Shown one piece after another: positions 10,224 to 22,160 of a DNA stretch of 64,000 bases. Positions within the stretch are counted from its first letter, which is position 1; each line of letters begins with the position of its first letter. The stretch is from Cocos nucifera (lineage: Eukaryota > Streptophyta > Magnoliopsida > Arecales > Arecaceae), in the NCBI GenBank assembly GCA_006176705.1, contig QRFJ01000779.1, positions 310,001-374,000 of the forward strand, given 5' to 3'. The position numbers were made by a program, and so were the translations under genes. Below the pieces are notes generated by a model. That model had not been told where the DNA came from. It saw nothing but the letters and a program-made list of their open reading frames with translations, and did no database searches.

Positions 10224-11208
10224 TATTGGAAAATATGTCCTAAAGCCAATCATCTAAGCAGTAGATGATTGAAATTTGTATATGAATTATCTAATAATAA
10301 TAGTTATTTGGCTGGTTCACCATAAAATTTCTATCTTCCTTAAATAAAGACCTCAGTTATGATGAAGTCCTTAGAATAACAATCAATCGATAAAGAAGGA
10401 TTTATCGGATGGTTCTTAAATTATTCACGATCAAATGATAAGTTATTAACAAGGATGATAACCTAACGAGTGTAGATTGCTATATGCCATATGCATTGGT
10501 TGTCCTCATAACCAAGTGGTGTGGAGACACTGGTATGGCATCCAAGTGAGATGTAGGAGTACATCTGCACTGAACGTGACCAATGTAGCACTCTATTGTC
10601 AAGAGTAGCTAGCTAAGGCCAATGGATATAAGTGTCCCTCCAACCTGAGATTACCACGATCACTTGCAAGCAACTCACTGTACTTTGATGTCGGACTGCC
10701 TGTATTTCTAATATAGGTTCGAAAAATTTTTGGGTATAGTCAAGTACTTATAAAATCAGTGTGTGAGTCAAGATGAGATTGACCACTCTTAATTAACTTC
10801 AAAAAGAGAATGACTCACTATGTTTCAATTTAGCAAAACCTAGGCCTGGATAATCCTCGTGAGGTGTCACAGGATTTGCAAAATTTTGAGACATAATAGA
10901 GATGACTTGTATGAGTATTTGATAGCATACTCAAAGTTGTTTTGAGCATTATTGGTCGTAGGGATAAATTATACGATAACCATGGGCCAGGGTTCTAAGA
11001 ATGTTACTTTGCATACATTCGATCTATTCGAACGTCGGAAACCATTGCTAGATGGTAACTTCGATCGGTACAAAAATTGATTCCTATGCTACCGACTTAG
11101 GTTCGAACCTATGGGGTCACATACATTAGAGCTTGTAACCTGATCAGATGATTAATCAACGATTGAGAATTGATTCGAGGTCAAACATTCAATGCGATTG
11201 ATGTTTGA
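10224..11208 (+). repeat. Copia B 5' LTR, truncated
   Basis: 985 bp aligning with the first part of the LTR at 24227-27091. It carries a 9-bp perfect hairpin near its start (AATCATCTA / TAGATGATT) and the GTGTGGAGACAC...CACTGAACGTGACC module shared with family A. Homology stops at 11208, about 1.9 kb before the LTR end. Confidence 0.85.
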
Positions 11209-12289
11209 AAATTTTTCTTCAGTCAAATTCCTCCAGGAGCCAAACTCCTTTCGAACTTCTCCTTCAATCGGATTCCTCTAGGGGTCGAACTCCTTCCGGA
11301 TGTCTCCTTCAGTCAATTTCCTTTGGGAGCCAAACTTCTTTCGAACTTCTCCTTTAGTCAAATTCTTTTAGGAGCTGAACTCCTTCTGAACTTCTCCCTC
11401 AGTTGGATTCCTCAAGCAGCCAAACTGCTTTCGAACTTTTCTTTAGTCGGATTCCTCAAGGAGTCGAACTTCTTCCGGACCTCTCCTTTAGGAGCCGAAC
11501 TTCTTTTGGACTTCTCCTTCAGTTGGATTCCTCCAGAAGCTGAACTCCTTTTGGACTTCTCCATCAATCGAACTCCATCCAGATTCCTCTAATGGATTAC
11601 TTCTAGATTTCAAGTAGTATTCCTCTCAGATGATCCCCTCTAACTGTATTCCTTTTAGGAGTCCGAAGTTCTCTAAAATTGATATATGTCAAAGTTCATC
11701 ACCAACCAACGCCTGCTTCCTTCAGACTTTGACTATTAAATCTCAATGAATGGGCACTTCACGACAACGGACACCTCTCTCCATAACAAACTCCACATAG
11801 CCCCAAGCGGCCCACAACCAGATGGTTACGACTGTCATTTTTAGTCTGCTACAAACGACCCCACTACCGGATGGTAATGATTGTCATTTATCAGTATGCT
11901 ATAGGCAACCCCACTACCGAATGGTTATGACTATCATTATTAGTCTACTACGGGCGATACCTCTCTCCATAATAAATTTCACGTGGCTCCGAGCAACCCA
12001 TGATCGGATGATTATGGTTGTCACTATCAGTTTGCTCCAGACTCCATCTATAAAAGGGACCCTCTAGATACGTTTTTTCTAAGCTCTCTTCTCGTTCCAA
12101 AAACTCCGCTGAATTCTTGTCTGAGCACTCTATTTCTATTAGCTAGAAGAGCTGACTTGATCGTCGAAGAGTCCTGCCGGAGCCACCACCACCGACTTCG
12201 GATGGAACTTTATTTTGCAGGTCACCGATGGTGACCTCTTCTTTCCCAACTCTAGCTCGATCCGACATCAACTAGATTCTGCACCAACA
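11209..12289 (+). repeat. Gypsy G2 5' LTR, 5'-truncated
   Basis: It aligns with 19478-20956 and ends ACCAACA at 12289. It contains a variable array of ~45-bp units built on CTCCTTCAGTCGGATTCCTC (about 11215-11590) and, just before the TATA box, ~50-bp repeats with the GATGGTTATGACTGTCAT core (about 11805-12040). Confidence 0.85.
12049..12056 (+). promoter_or_regulatory. Gypsy LTR TATA box
   Basis: CATCTATAAAAGGGACC, conserved in the other gypsy LTRs at 20716 and 61476. It likely sets the transcription start of the element, some 30 bases downstream. Confidence 0.6.
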
Positions 12290-12507
12290 GGATTGGCTCT
12301 AGAGGAAGGGCTCCTCTGTTCTTAAAATTCTCTTATTCTTAAAGGAGTGCTCAGTAGCGATCTCTCTTTTTCCTCTCTAGAGTTCTTCTCAAAAAAAAAA
12401 CCTCCCAGGAAGCTTCGACCCGATGATCAACGAGCTCTGCAGCCAATTCTTTTCCAAATTTATCCGCTGCCGCTTCAGCTCTGGTAAGTCAAGCACCACC
12501 TGCAGCC
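12290..12507 (+). other. Gypsy G2 leader with putative primer binding site
   Basis: The LTR end is followed by GATTGGCTCTAGAGGAAGGG, at the position of a primer binding site; the tRNA is not identified. The rest is untranslated leader up to the gag start. Confidence 0.4.
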
Positions 12508-13990
12508 ATGGTGGATGCGGGGCAGTTCAACCTACTAATTCAGTAGATTTGCGATCTCACAAAGGCGGTGCAGGCCATACATCATTAGGCTCTGATGCCA
12601 ATTTGGTTGGAGCAGGCTTCTCCGGAGCCCCATGATCTGGTCAGGGGATGGCCAACTTAGGCTAGCCAGCTGGTGACCTTTGAAAAGGGGAAGCAGAGGG
12701 TGGAGAGCCCTTGCTCGGACCATGACTCAACCCAGGAGGGAGCTTTGCCTTCCTCCCACCAGAAAACTCCAGAGATCAATGATCGTGAAGATCTCCTGAA
12801 TCAAAGGCTCCAGGAAATGAGCCAATAAATTGAAGAGCTCTGTCATACTTCCTTCTCGCATGGTAATAATATTTGCACTGATCCTCCTTTTTCTCAGAAG
12901 ATTATGCAAGAGCTCGTTCCACCGAACTTCAAGCTTTCCTAATTTGAAAGCTATGATGAAACCTCTAATCCGATCGATCACCTGGAGGCCTTTCGAACGA
13001 TAATGCTACTCCATGGCATACCAGACGTCATCTTTTGCCAAGCTTTTCCATCTACCTTAAAGGGAGCAGCAAGAAACTAGTACTCAACATTGAAGTCAGA
13101 TACGATCTTCTTCTTTGATTAGATGAGCCATCAGTTTGTGGCTCACTTCGTCAGCAGCCAACGTCCACACTAAGGTTTGGATTCCCTAATGAATATCAAG
13201 TAGAAGGAGGGAAAATATATCTGGGCTTATGTTAGTCAGTTTAATGCTATTGCATTGGAGGTCCAAAATCTAGACCAGTCTGTTGTAATGGCCGCACTCA
13301 AGGGTGGCCTTCAGAAGAATGATTTGCTGTTCTCCCTGAAGAGGAAGTATCCTAGGAACTTTGCCGATCTGCTAGCTTGGGCTGAAGGATATGCCCGAGT
13401 GGAAGATATCATCAAATTGAAGGATGAGAAAGTTAGAGGAGAGCGGCAAGTGGGCAAGTCTAATGAACCTACAGCTGATGGAGGGCCAAATGAAGTTCGG
13501 CCATGCTCACGGACTCACCTCGAATGCAAGTGAGCCCAAACTCCTCCTTGAGCTCATCGTCATAGAAGCCCTGATAGAAGGGCATGAAGAAGTTCTCCCC
13601 CAAGAAGGTTTCACAACTACGCCCCCCTCAATGCTCCAAAAATGCAAGTATTAATGGAGATCAAGAAGCAACTGTCGAGGCCTGAAAGAATGCACACTCA
13701 TCCTGGCAAGCGCAATCCTAGCAAATACTATCTCTAACATCGTGACCACGGCCATGATACTGAAGAATACATTTAGCTCCAAGGTGAGATCGAGGAGCTC
13801 ATCAAGGAGGCTGGTTGGATCGATTCCTCAGACACTGGTCTGAAGCAAGAAAAGATCGATCGAGGATACTACCACAGCTAGAACCACCAAGGATGGAGAA
13901 ACAACAAAGAGATCTGCCACCTCTCAGCATCATCAATACTATCTCTGAGGGACTTTGGCAAGAAGAGGCTAGTAGATCTGGGGGATCAAT
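12508..13990 (+). pseudogene. Gypsy gag (G2)
   Basis: Reading from ATG 12508 (MVDAGQFNLLIQQICDLTKA), the capsid domain is clear from about 12922 (PNFKLS then FESYDETSNPIDHLEAFRTI) through LKGAARN and WAYVSQFNAIALEVQNLDQS, and then ALKGGLQKNDLLFSLKRKYP (frame 13255-13533). A frameshift follows. The C-terminal part carries PRRFHNYAPLNAP and a degenerate zinc knuckle (YYLxHRDHGHDTEEY, with Cys changed to Tyr) near 13720-13775. At least eight stops interrupt it, several in place of Trp or Gln. It would have been the structural protein of the particle. Confidence 0.8.
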
Positions 13991-14019
13991 GAAAGGATGG
14001 AGGGCTAAAGAATCCATAA

Positions 14020-14450
14020 CCTTCACTAAGGTAGATGCACGAGAAGTACAGTTCTCACACAATGATGTGGTTGTAATCTTTTCAAATATAGCAGACTATG
14101 ATGTACGTCACATCCTGGTTGATAATGGAAGTTCAACTGATGTCTTATTTTATTATGCTTTCTCCAAAATGTCAATATCTAATAGTCAGCTTGGACCAAT
14201 AAACTCCCCCCTAGTAGGCTTTGCTGGTGCTGCAGTACCAGTTGAAGGTGTAATGACTCTAGCTGTGGTTGTCGAGCAATATCCAAAATAATCCAGAGCG
14301 TAGGTGGATATCCTGGTGGTAAAGGCTCCCTTTGCTTTCAACACAATTCTCGATCGACCTAGTTTAAATGCACTTCGGGCGGTGGTGTCCACTTATTATT
14401 TAAAGATGAAGTTTTCAATAAGTTATAGGATCAGAGAGGTCGGGGGAGAT
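14020..14450 (+). pseudogene. Gypsy aspartic protease (G2)
   Basis: In the frame 13815-14291, the stretch SNIADYDVRHILVDNGSSTD contains the catalytic motif as D-N-G at 14121-14129 (the D-[S/T/N]-G triad), followed by LFYYAFSKM, GFAGAAVPVEGVMTLAVVV and, past a stop, VKAPFAFNTILDRPSLNALR. This is the Tat-lineage layout, with protease between gag and RT. A stop near 14289 and a frame break near 14450 disable it. Confidence 0.8.
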
Positions 14451-14539
14451 TAAGCTCTGGCAAGGCACTGCTACTTAATTGCTCTGCAAAAGGAAGAACA
14501 GTCCGACCCTTGTCCTGTTGATGGGCTAGATGCCCGAGA

Positions 14540-15710
14540 CGACCTCATGGAAGAAAGGGGAGAACCGATAAAAGATCTTGTGACCATCCCCTGAATGATG
14601 GAAATACAGAGCATACGGTGCAAATTGGCTCTAATTTGGAAGATGAAGTTCGAGAGTAGCTCATCGCCTTTTTATGGATGAATGTCGACGTCTTCGCCTG
14701 GGTTTCGATGGATATACCTAGGATTGATGCTGAGGTTATGAAACATCGACTGGCCGTTGATCCCAAGCATCGATCAGTGAAAGAAAGAGTTCGAGGCCAT
14801 GCACCAGAAAGGTAGAAGGTAATAGCAGAAGAAGTCGATAAGCCTTTCAATGTTGGATTTATCCGAGAAGTCAACTATCCGACTTGGGTTTGAAACATGA
14901 TCCTGATCAAGAAAGCCAATGGCAAGTGGAGGATGTGCATCGATTTTAAGAAGCTTAAAAAGGCCTGCTCAAAAGACAGCTATCCTTTGCCCAGAATTGA
15001 CCAACTGGTGGATGCGACTTCAGGCTACGAGCTTCTCACCTTCATGGACGCCTTCTCTGGCTACAACCAAATTCGGATGGCACCAAAGGATGAGGAGAAG
15101 ACTATTTTTATTACTAACCGTGGTCTTTACTCTTACAGGGTCATGCCCTTCGGACTTAAAAGTACAGGTGTGACTTATCAGCGCTTGGTTAATAAAATCT
15201 TCAAGGAGTAGATCGACTGCAATATAGAGGTTTACGTCAACGACATGCAGGTCAAAAGTTGAAAGACTGTCAATCATGTCACCGACCTTGAAGAGGATTT
15301 CGATGCGCTTAGAAAATATAAGATGAAACTGAATCCAACCAAGTGTGCCTTTGGGGTAGCCTTAGAAAGATTTTTAGAATTCATGGTCTCAAGACGAGGG
15401 ATCGAGACCAACCCAAAGAAAATTCGAGCTATCCAGGAGACGACCACTCCAAAGTCCATCAAGAAAGTTTAGCGCCTGATCGAGAAGATGGCATCTTTGA
15501 ATTATTTTGTCTCGAGGTCGGTTGAACGCTGCATGCCCTTCTTCCAAATCATCAAAAAATTGAAAGATTTTCATTGGACTCAGGAATGCCAAAAGGTGTT
15601 CGATGAGCTCAAGAACTACCTTGGCTCGCCCCCCTACTGGCCAAACCCAAATCCAAAGAGGAGTTGTTTCTCTACCTCGCAATCTTCCCTACAGTGCTAG
15701 CGACAGTCCT
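14540..15710 (+). pseudogene. Gypsy reverse transcriptase (G2), YVDD mutated
   Basis: Recognisable blocks in order: DVFAWVSMDIPRID, LAVDPKHRSVKERVR, the frame 14897-15211 with MILIKKANGKWRMCIDFKKL, DSYPLPRIDQLVDAT, FMDAFSGYNQIRMAPKDEEK and PFGLKSTGVTYQRLVNKIFK. Next come a stop and the catalytic box VYVNDMQV (15230-15253), in which the third residue Asp is Asn. The connection region continues to about 15700. Loss of that Asp removes a metal ligand and inactivates the polymerase, independently of the stops near 14815, 14893 and 15209. Confidence 0.85.
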
Positions 15711-16560
15711 GATCAAGGAAGAGGCAAAAGTACAATGACCAGTCTACTACATAAGCCAAATCCTAAGGGATGCTGAGACCATGTATACAAAATTAGAAAA
15801 ATTAACTTATACTCTTCTGATTGCAGCAAGAAGACTTCGACCTTACTTTTAGGGATTTTTTATAATGCTCCTCACTGACCAACCGATCAGAGCAATCTTT
15901 CATCAAACGGATGCTTCCAAAAGAATTGCAAAATGGGCCATTGAGTTAACGAAATTAGACATCAACTACCGACCTCGGCCAGCAATCAAGGCTCAAGCAC
16001 TGGCCAACTTCATAGTTGAATATATCATTCCAGATGAAGTCAAGGTTGAGCAAAATGAGACCAACATCCTATGGTTGCAACCGACCCTCCTCGAAGAATG
16101 TGCTAATCTTTTCGAAGGTTTTTGGGCCCTATACGTCGATGGTTCGTCCAACTCCATTGGAGCAGGTGCGAAATTAGTCTTAGTCAACCTCGAGGGAGTC
16201 ATCATCGAGTACGTGCTATGCTTCTAATTTTCTGCAACTAATAATGGGGCCGAATATGAAGTGCTGATTGTCGGATTAAAAATAGCAAGAGAGTTAAAAG
16301 TAGATCGACTTCAAGTCTATAGTGATTTCCAATTAGTGGTCGGCCATGTTAGTGGCAACTATAAAGCATGAGATAAAAGTATGATGGAATACCTTGAGAA
16401 AGTAAAGAATTTGACTCTGGCCTTCGATAGTTTTAGCATTCGATAAATTTTGAGGGCAGAAAATACAAGAGCCAACCTCCTCTCTAAATCAGCCACTTCA
16501 GCCCTAGTCAAACTATCTAAAGAAGTATTTTTTGAAACTCTAAAATGCCCAAGCTCAGTG
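15711..16560 (+). pseudogene. Gypsy RNase H and second (archaeal-type) RNase H (G2)
   Basis: The RT-linked RNase H is seen as YYISQILRDAETMYTKLEKL, LLIAARRLRPYF, LLTDQPIRAIFHQTDASKRI and LTKLDINYRPRPAIKAQALA (frame 15865-16227). It is followed at about 16130 by the second RNase H with LYVDGSSNSIGAGAKLVLVN, EYEVLIVGLKIARELKVDRL and VYSDFQLVVGHVSGNY. Two RNase H domains in tandem before integrase are diagnostic of the plant Tat lineage. Stops lie near 16227, 16369 and 16444. Confidence 0.85.
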
Positions 16561-17840
16561 GAATCATAGCTCATTATGTAGATGGGGCTCGAGTCGAGCT
16601 GGATTGATTCGTTAGTTGCCTATCTCAAAGAGAGAGTCCTTCCTCATGATTCGAAAGAAGCTCGAAAACTCAGGAATCAAACCTTTCAGTACATTTTGTA
16701 TGAGAGCAAGTTGTATAAAAGATCGTATTCACTACCACTGTTAAGATATCTCTGACCTTCAGAGGCTGACTTCCCATTATGGGAAGTGCACGAGAAAATT
16801 TGTGAAAGTCATGTAGGAGCCAGATCCCTATCACAAAAACTACTTCGTCAAGGGTACTATTGGCTGACCTTGTACCATGATTCTACGGAGTATGCCAAGA
16901 AATGTGACTACTGTCAAAGAAATGCAAAATACAAAAATAATCGACCTCCGAGCTTACTCTACCAAGCGCACCTTGGCCATTTGCGTAGTGGGGAATGGAT
17001 ATACTTGGCCCTTTTTCAGTAGCATCTGGACAGCAGAAGTTCCTCATGATTGCTATCAACTACTTCACCAAATGGGTCAAAGTCGAACCACTAGCAAAAC
17101 TTACTTAGGCCAAGGTATAGAACTTCATCTGAAAGTCAATCGTTTATCGATTTGGTCTGCCCCAAACTCTCATAATAGATAATGGGTGATAGTTTGCTGG
17201 GATGAGGTTCGCTGAGTTCTGCAAAGATCTAAACATCTTCCATCACTACACATCAGTAGCTCATCCACAGACAAATGGTAAGCTGGAGTGACCAACCAAA
17301 TCCTATTGCAAGGCATCAAGATAAGGCTCGATAGAGCAAAGGGAGCCTGGGCGGATGAACTCTTCCATATCCTTTAGGCATACCAAACTACTCAAAGGCT
17401 ACCGATTGGAGAAACACCATTCGCCTTGGCCTTTGGAATAGAGGCAGTCATCCCAATCAAGCTTAAACTCCCATCAGCGCGGATCATGGCCTTCAATAAG
17501 CAGCATAACTTGTTGGACCTTAGAGTCAACCTCAATCTGCTGAAAGAAAAAAGAGAAAAAGCTCAAGTTTGAATGGCGGCCTATAGGCAAAGGATGGCCT
17601 AATATTACAACTCCAGAGTTAGAGGTAAATATGTTTAGAGTGAGGGACTTAGTACTTCGACGAGCTCTACCGTCTCTAAGCCTCAGAGCCAGGGGAAGCT
17701 TGTCCCAAATTGAGAAGGATCCTACGAGGTCACAGAAGTTGTCATCCGATCCAAAACGTATCATACTTGAAGGAGCTCAGAGGGGCAACGCTCCCATGAC
17801 CTTGGAACTCAAAAAATCTAATGAATGTACTATCAGATAA
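16561..17840 (+). pseudogene. Gypsy integrase (G2)
   Basis: The zinc-binding N-terminus lies in frame 16786-17022 (VHEKICESHVGARSLSQKLL, GYYWLTL, KKCDYCQRNAKYK). The core follows, with the DYFTKW-type block near 17060 and the second Asp in the GAT codon of LIIDNG at 17178. A frameshift at about 17283 disrupts the region of the catalytic Glu. The C-terminal tail is seen in frame 17631-17840 (MFRVRDLVLRRALPSLS). Integrase would insert the element into host DNA; here it is broken several times. Confidence 0.8.
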
Positions 17841-17954
17841 TTTGATTCCACAATACAAATCCTTTCTACTCTAACAATCTAATCTATTGTTGTATCTCAG
17901 TGATAAAGGAGGACTATCCCATGAACTTAATTTCACGAAGAAATCAACAATGGC
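17841..17954 (+). other. Gypsy 3' untranslated spacer
   Basis: Short AT-rich spacer between the pol end and the tandem repeats. No gene seen. Confidence 0.5.
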
Positions 17955-19025
17955 CATGTTAGGAAATAGGAGAAGAACCTCATCCTAACATGAGCAAAGT
18001 CGAAGGCCATCATTCATTTTAGATGAGATGAGGGAAAGAGGTCCTGACAATGGTCCTTAATGTGCTCCTACAGCCCGTTAGGAATAGGAGGAGAACCTCA
18101 TCTTAACGTAAGCAAAGTTGAAGGCCTCGTTCATTTTAGATGAGATGAGGGGAGAGCCCTGACAATGGCCCTAATATGCCCCTATAGTCCGTTAGAATAG
18201 AGGAGAACTCTCCTAATGTGAGCAAAGTCGAAGGCCTCGTTCATTTTAGATGAGATGAGGGAGAGGCCTTGACAGCCCTAATGTGCCCCTAGAGCCCATT
18301 AGGAATAAGAGAAGAACCTCATCCTAATGTGAGCAAAGTTGAAGGCCTCATTCATTTTAGACAGATGGCGAAAAAGCCCTGACAATGGTCCCAAGTGCCC
18401 CTATAGCCCATTAGGAACAGAGAAGAACCTCGTCCAAATGTGAGCAAAGTTAAAGATCTCGTTCATTTTAGACGAGATGAAGGAAGAGGCCTTGACAATG
18501 GCCCTAATGTGCCCTTATAGCCCATTAGGAATAGGAGGAGAACCTCGTTCTAACATGAGCAAAGTTGAAGACCTCATTCATTTTAGATGAGATGAGGGGA
18601 GAGGCCCTGTCAATGGCCATAAGATACCCCTATAGCCTGTTAGAAATAGGAGGAGAACCCTATCCTAACATGAGCAAAGTCGAACGCCTCGTTCATTTTA
18701 GATGGGATCAAGAGAGAGGCCCTGACAATAGTCCTATGGTGCCTCTACAGCCCATTCGGAATAGGAGGAGAACCTTGTCCTAACGTGAGCATAGTCGAAG
18801 GCGTCATTCATTTGAGATGAGGTGAGGGGAGAGGCCCTATCAACAGCCCAAATTTGCCCCCACAAGCCACGTTAGGAATAGAAAGAGAACGTCATCCTAG
18901 CATGAGCAAAGTCGATGACCTCATCGATATAAGATAGGATGGAGGGAGAGACCCTATCGATGCCCCAAACACATCCCCATAAGCCATTATAAGAATAGAA
19001 GGAAAGCCTCATCCTAACATGAGCA
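17955..19025 (+). repeat. ~115-bp tandem repeats in gypsy G2 3' region
   Basis: About nine degenerate units start GTTAGGAATAGGAGGAGAAC, at roughly 17957, 18077, 18191, 18297, 18410, 18523, 18640, 18754, 18869 and 18990. Each contains GAGCAAAGTCGAAGG, TTCATTTTAGATGAGATGAG and GAGAGGCCCTGACAATGG. They are related in sequence to the arrays of G1 (27122-28110) and G3 (52370-53800), but the unit length differs. Confidence 0.85.
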
Positions 19026-19477
19026 AAAGTCGAAACCTCATAGACCAAAGACGTGGAGAAGGAAGAAGCTCGGGGGAGAATCCTTACACGTGTTTTTCCA
19101 TGACAACCTGACTACGTCAAATGCGAAAGGCAGAACCTTATCCTAATTTGCAGAAGAGGTTCTAGTTCGACATCCATAAAAAGCTCGGTGTCCACAATGA
19201 TCTCGATGTCCACAACAAGTATTTCATAAGAAGATGTAGAGAGAAAAATGAGCCTCAGGTTCCCGAACTGGTTCGAGCACCTCTGCGAAAGTTTTAGACT
19301 AGCCAGAAGTGGGCATGTCGAAGGAAAGGTCGACTATAGCATTAGACGGTCCCACATCCACGTCGTCTTTCCCCTCCTCTAGAAAGCTGAGGTCGAGCTT
19401 GGGGGCTTCGACTGTCGTCTTTATTTCCTCCCTTCAATTTTCAAATTCAATTTCAAACTCGGGAGTATAGGAACTAT
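19026..19477 (-). pseudogene. Remnant of gypsy antisense coiled-coil ORF (C-terminal part), G2
   Basis: On the - strand, about 19410 down to 19240 reads KLDLSFLEEGKDDVDVGPSN, then IVDLSFDMPTSG, a stop, and KTFAEVLEPVREPEAHFSL. The LDLSFLEE piece continues from where the larger antisense frame at 59018-59290 ends (VARRFLEIDLDFW), so this is the C-terminal tail of the same protein, the rest being deleted here. It lies between the tandem repeats and the 3' LTR, antisense to pol. Function unknown; acidic and probably non-globular. Confidence 0.5.
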
Positions 19478-20956
19478 TGTTGGAGATAAACCCCGCTCCC
19501 ATCGAAGTCTAGTCTGATGCTTAGCTAAATGTAACTGGTAATCATAGAAGAGCTTCGATCGAGAATTCTCCTTTAGTCCAAACTCCTTCAGCAGCTTCGA
19601 TCGGGAATTCTTCTTTAGTCTGAACTTCTCTTTTAGTCAGATTCCTCCAGCAGCCAAACTCCTTCCAGACTTCTTCAATCGGATTCCATCAAGAGCCGAA
19701 CTCCTTCTGGACCTCTCCTTCAGTTGGATTCCTACAAGGGTCGAACTCCTTCCGGACATCTCCATCAATCAAATTCTTCAGGACCCAAACTCCTTCCAGA
19801 CTTCTTCTTCAGTCAAATTCCTCTAGAGCCAAACTCCATTCGGACCTTCCTTAAGGTCCCTTCCGGACCTCTCCTTCAGATTCCTCCAGGAGCTGGACTC
19901 CTTCTAGAGGTCTGCTTCAGTCAGATTCCTCCAGGAGCCAAATCCTTTCGAACCTCTCCTTTAGTCAAATTCCTTTAGGAGCCGAACTCCTTCCGAACTC
20001 TCCTTTAGTTAGATTCCTCCAGCAACTAAACTTCTTCTGAACTTCTCCTTCAGTCAAATTTCTTCAAAAGCCAAATTCCTTCTGGACTTCTCCTTCAGTT
20101 GAATTTCTTCAATAGCCAAACTTTTTCTGGACTTCTCCTTCAATCAAATTTTTTTAGGAGCCAAACTCCTTTCGAACTTCTCCTTTAGTCGGATTCCTTT
20201 AGGAGCCAAACTCCTTTCGAACTTCTCCATCAATCAAACTCCATCCAGATTTCTCTAGCGGATTACTTTTAGATTTCAAATAGTATTCCTCTCGGATGAT
20301 TTCCTCTAGCCGTATTCCCTTTAGGAGTCTGAACTCTCCTGAAATTGATATATGTCAAAGCTCTTCACCAACCAATGCCTACTTCCTCCGGACTTCAACT
20401 ATTAAATTTCAACGAATAGGCACATCACGATAATGGACACCTCTTTCCATAACAAACTCCACATGGCTTCGAGCGGCCCACTATTGGATGGTTATGATTA
20501 TCATTTATCAGTCTACTATAGGCGACCCCACTATCGAATGATTATGACTGTCATTTATCAGTCTGCTACAAGCGACCCCACTATCAGACGGTTGCGACTG
20601 TCATTATCAGTCTACTACAGGTGACACCTCTCTCCGTAATAAATTCCACATGGCCCCAAGCAGCCCATGATCTGATGGTTATGGTTGTCACTATTAGTCT
20701 GCTTCAGACTCCATCTATAAAAGAGATCCTCCAGATATATTTTCTCTAAACTCTCTTCTCCTTCCAAAAACTCTGCTGAATTCTTGCCTGAGCACTCCAT
20801 TTCTGTTGGCTAGATGAGCTGACTTGATCGTCGGAGGGTCCTACCAGAGCCACCTCTACTGACTCCAGACGGGACTTTGATTTATAGGTCATTGGCGGAG
20901 ACCTCATCTTTCCCAACTCCAGCTCGATCCGATGTCAACCAGATTCTGCTCCAACA
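19478..20956 (+). repeat. Gypsy G2 3' LTR, complete
   Basis: 1479 bp, TGTTGGAGAT to CTCCAACA. A purine-rich tract precedes it (GGGAGTATAGGAACTAT). It contains a long array of ~45-bp units (about 19590-20260), U3 repeats (20450-20700) and a TATA box at 20716-20723. It defines the LTR ends for the truncated gypsy LTRs at 11209 and 60659. Confidence 0.9.
20716..20723 (+). promoter_or_regulatory. Gypsy LTR TATA box (G2 3' LTR)
   Basis: CATCTATAAAAGAGATCC at the position conserved in all three gypsy LTRs. Confidence 0.55.
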
Positions 20957-22160
20957 AAGGTGTTTGATAATGTGTCTGTTAACTCAATAATCATTGAAGG
21001 CCCATAGGCTTGGTGCTTGTTGACTAATGAAATTTTCATTCATCATATGATGATTTGGATGTATCTCTTTAATGGTGGTTAGGTTGACCAACCATAGTTG
21101 GGCTTAATCATTCATTAGTTAGATGCACCAAGTATGCTCATGTTAATGGTTGGACCTAGCCGGATCCTTACAATGGAGGCCCTAGCCTATTGATTAGATT
21201 TTTGAGGTAAAATTAAATTACTAGAAGTTGTTTGGAGAAATAATTGGTTATGAACCTATCCTTAGATGTACATGGGTTGACCAACCATAGTTGGACTTAT
21301 GTACAGTCTATGTGGATTCTAGTACCCTACTAAAAAATTAAAGTAATTTTCAAATTAGAAGGTAAGAGGCTACCAATTTGAATAAAATAGTGGAAGAACC
21401 TTTAGACTAAAGTCCAAAGTCTTTAAGGCTTAATATAATTCATATACTTAGGTCAATGTTCTCTTTTTGTCAAATTAAGGCTAAATCCTAATTGCTCCTA
21501 TCACTGTTAGATAGTGATGACTTATGGGATCTAACTTTGATAATTAGTATCGAAAGTTCAATTTGGTCTTGTAGTATGAATGAATTCATACTGGGGCTTC
21601 TAAGCCTAGTCAAAATAATTAGTCTAAGGTTAACCCAAATCAGGCATAGTGCTTCTAATATTAGAAGCAGGATCATAGGAAGAAGAATTGTCTTGCTTCA
21701 CTTGACCATAATAGGCTGAACAAGAGAAAGGAGCAAAAGTTGCTCATTAAAGATGTTATATGATAACACCTTAAAATTTCTTTGTAAATAATTCTACTAC
21801 ATGGGTATTAGATGCTGATAGTCTTATGCAATTTGTTGCAAAGACTACAAGTAAGTGGGATATTTAAAAATAGGGAGAAATACCTGAATGTTGGGGATAG
21901 AAATCTTATTCCAATCCTAGCTTTAGGATTTGTCAAGCTTATTTTCAGTAGATGTCATTTTGAGTGATTATCACTATTATCCATCATTTATAATAAATGT
22001 GATTTTTGATGGTCTTTTGGTCAGAGATGGTTATCATTTATCAACAAAGAACATTGTTGTGATATTATTATGAATAATATTATAGTAATACATGGATAAT
22101 AAAAAAATAATATTTAATATTTATATAGTCTATTAAGTATAATGTACACACCCAAGTTAA
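20957..22160 (+). pseudogene. Copia B gag and protease, heavily degraded
   Basis: No long frame survives. Around 21780-21960 a protease-like block can be read: NNSTTWVLDADSLMQFVAK, corresponding to the copia WVLDTGS...H region with the active site decayed (D-A-D). Upstream, 20990-21780, is the gag region, with only weak similarity and a truncated start caused by the G2 insertion. Assignment rests mainly on position before the pre-integrase region. Confidence 0.55.

Larger units (their letters stand above)
11209..20956 (+). mobile_element. Tat-like gypsy element G2, nearly full length but inactive
   Basis: Order: 5' LTR (first bases lost), leader, gag, protease, RT, RNase H, second RNase H, integrase, 115-bp tandem repeats, antisense ORF remnant, 3' LTR. 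All genes carry stops and frameshifts and the RT catalytic box reads YVND. It is inserted in copia B; AAGGT after 20956 is the candidate right-hand target duplication, the left partner being lost. Confidence 0.88.

Noticed and set aside
12535..12981. - strand frames opposite G2 gag
   Set aside because: Antisense shadows; the + strand carries the recognisable gag capsid motifs.
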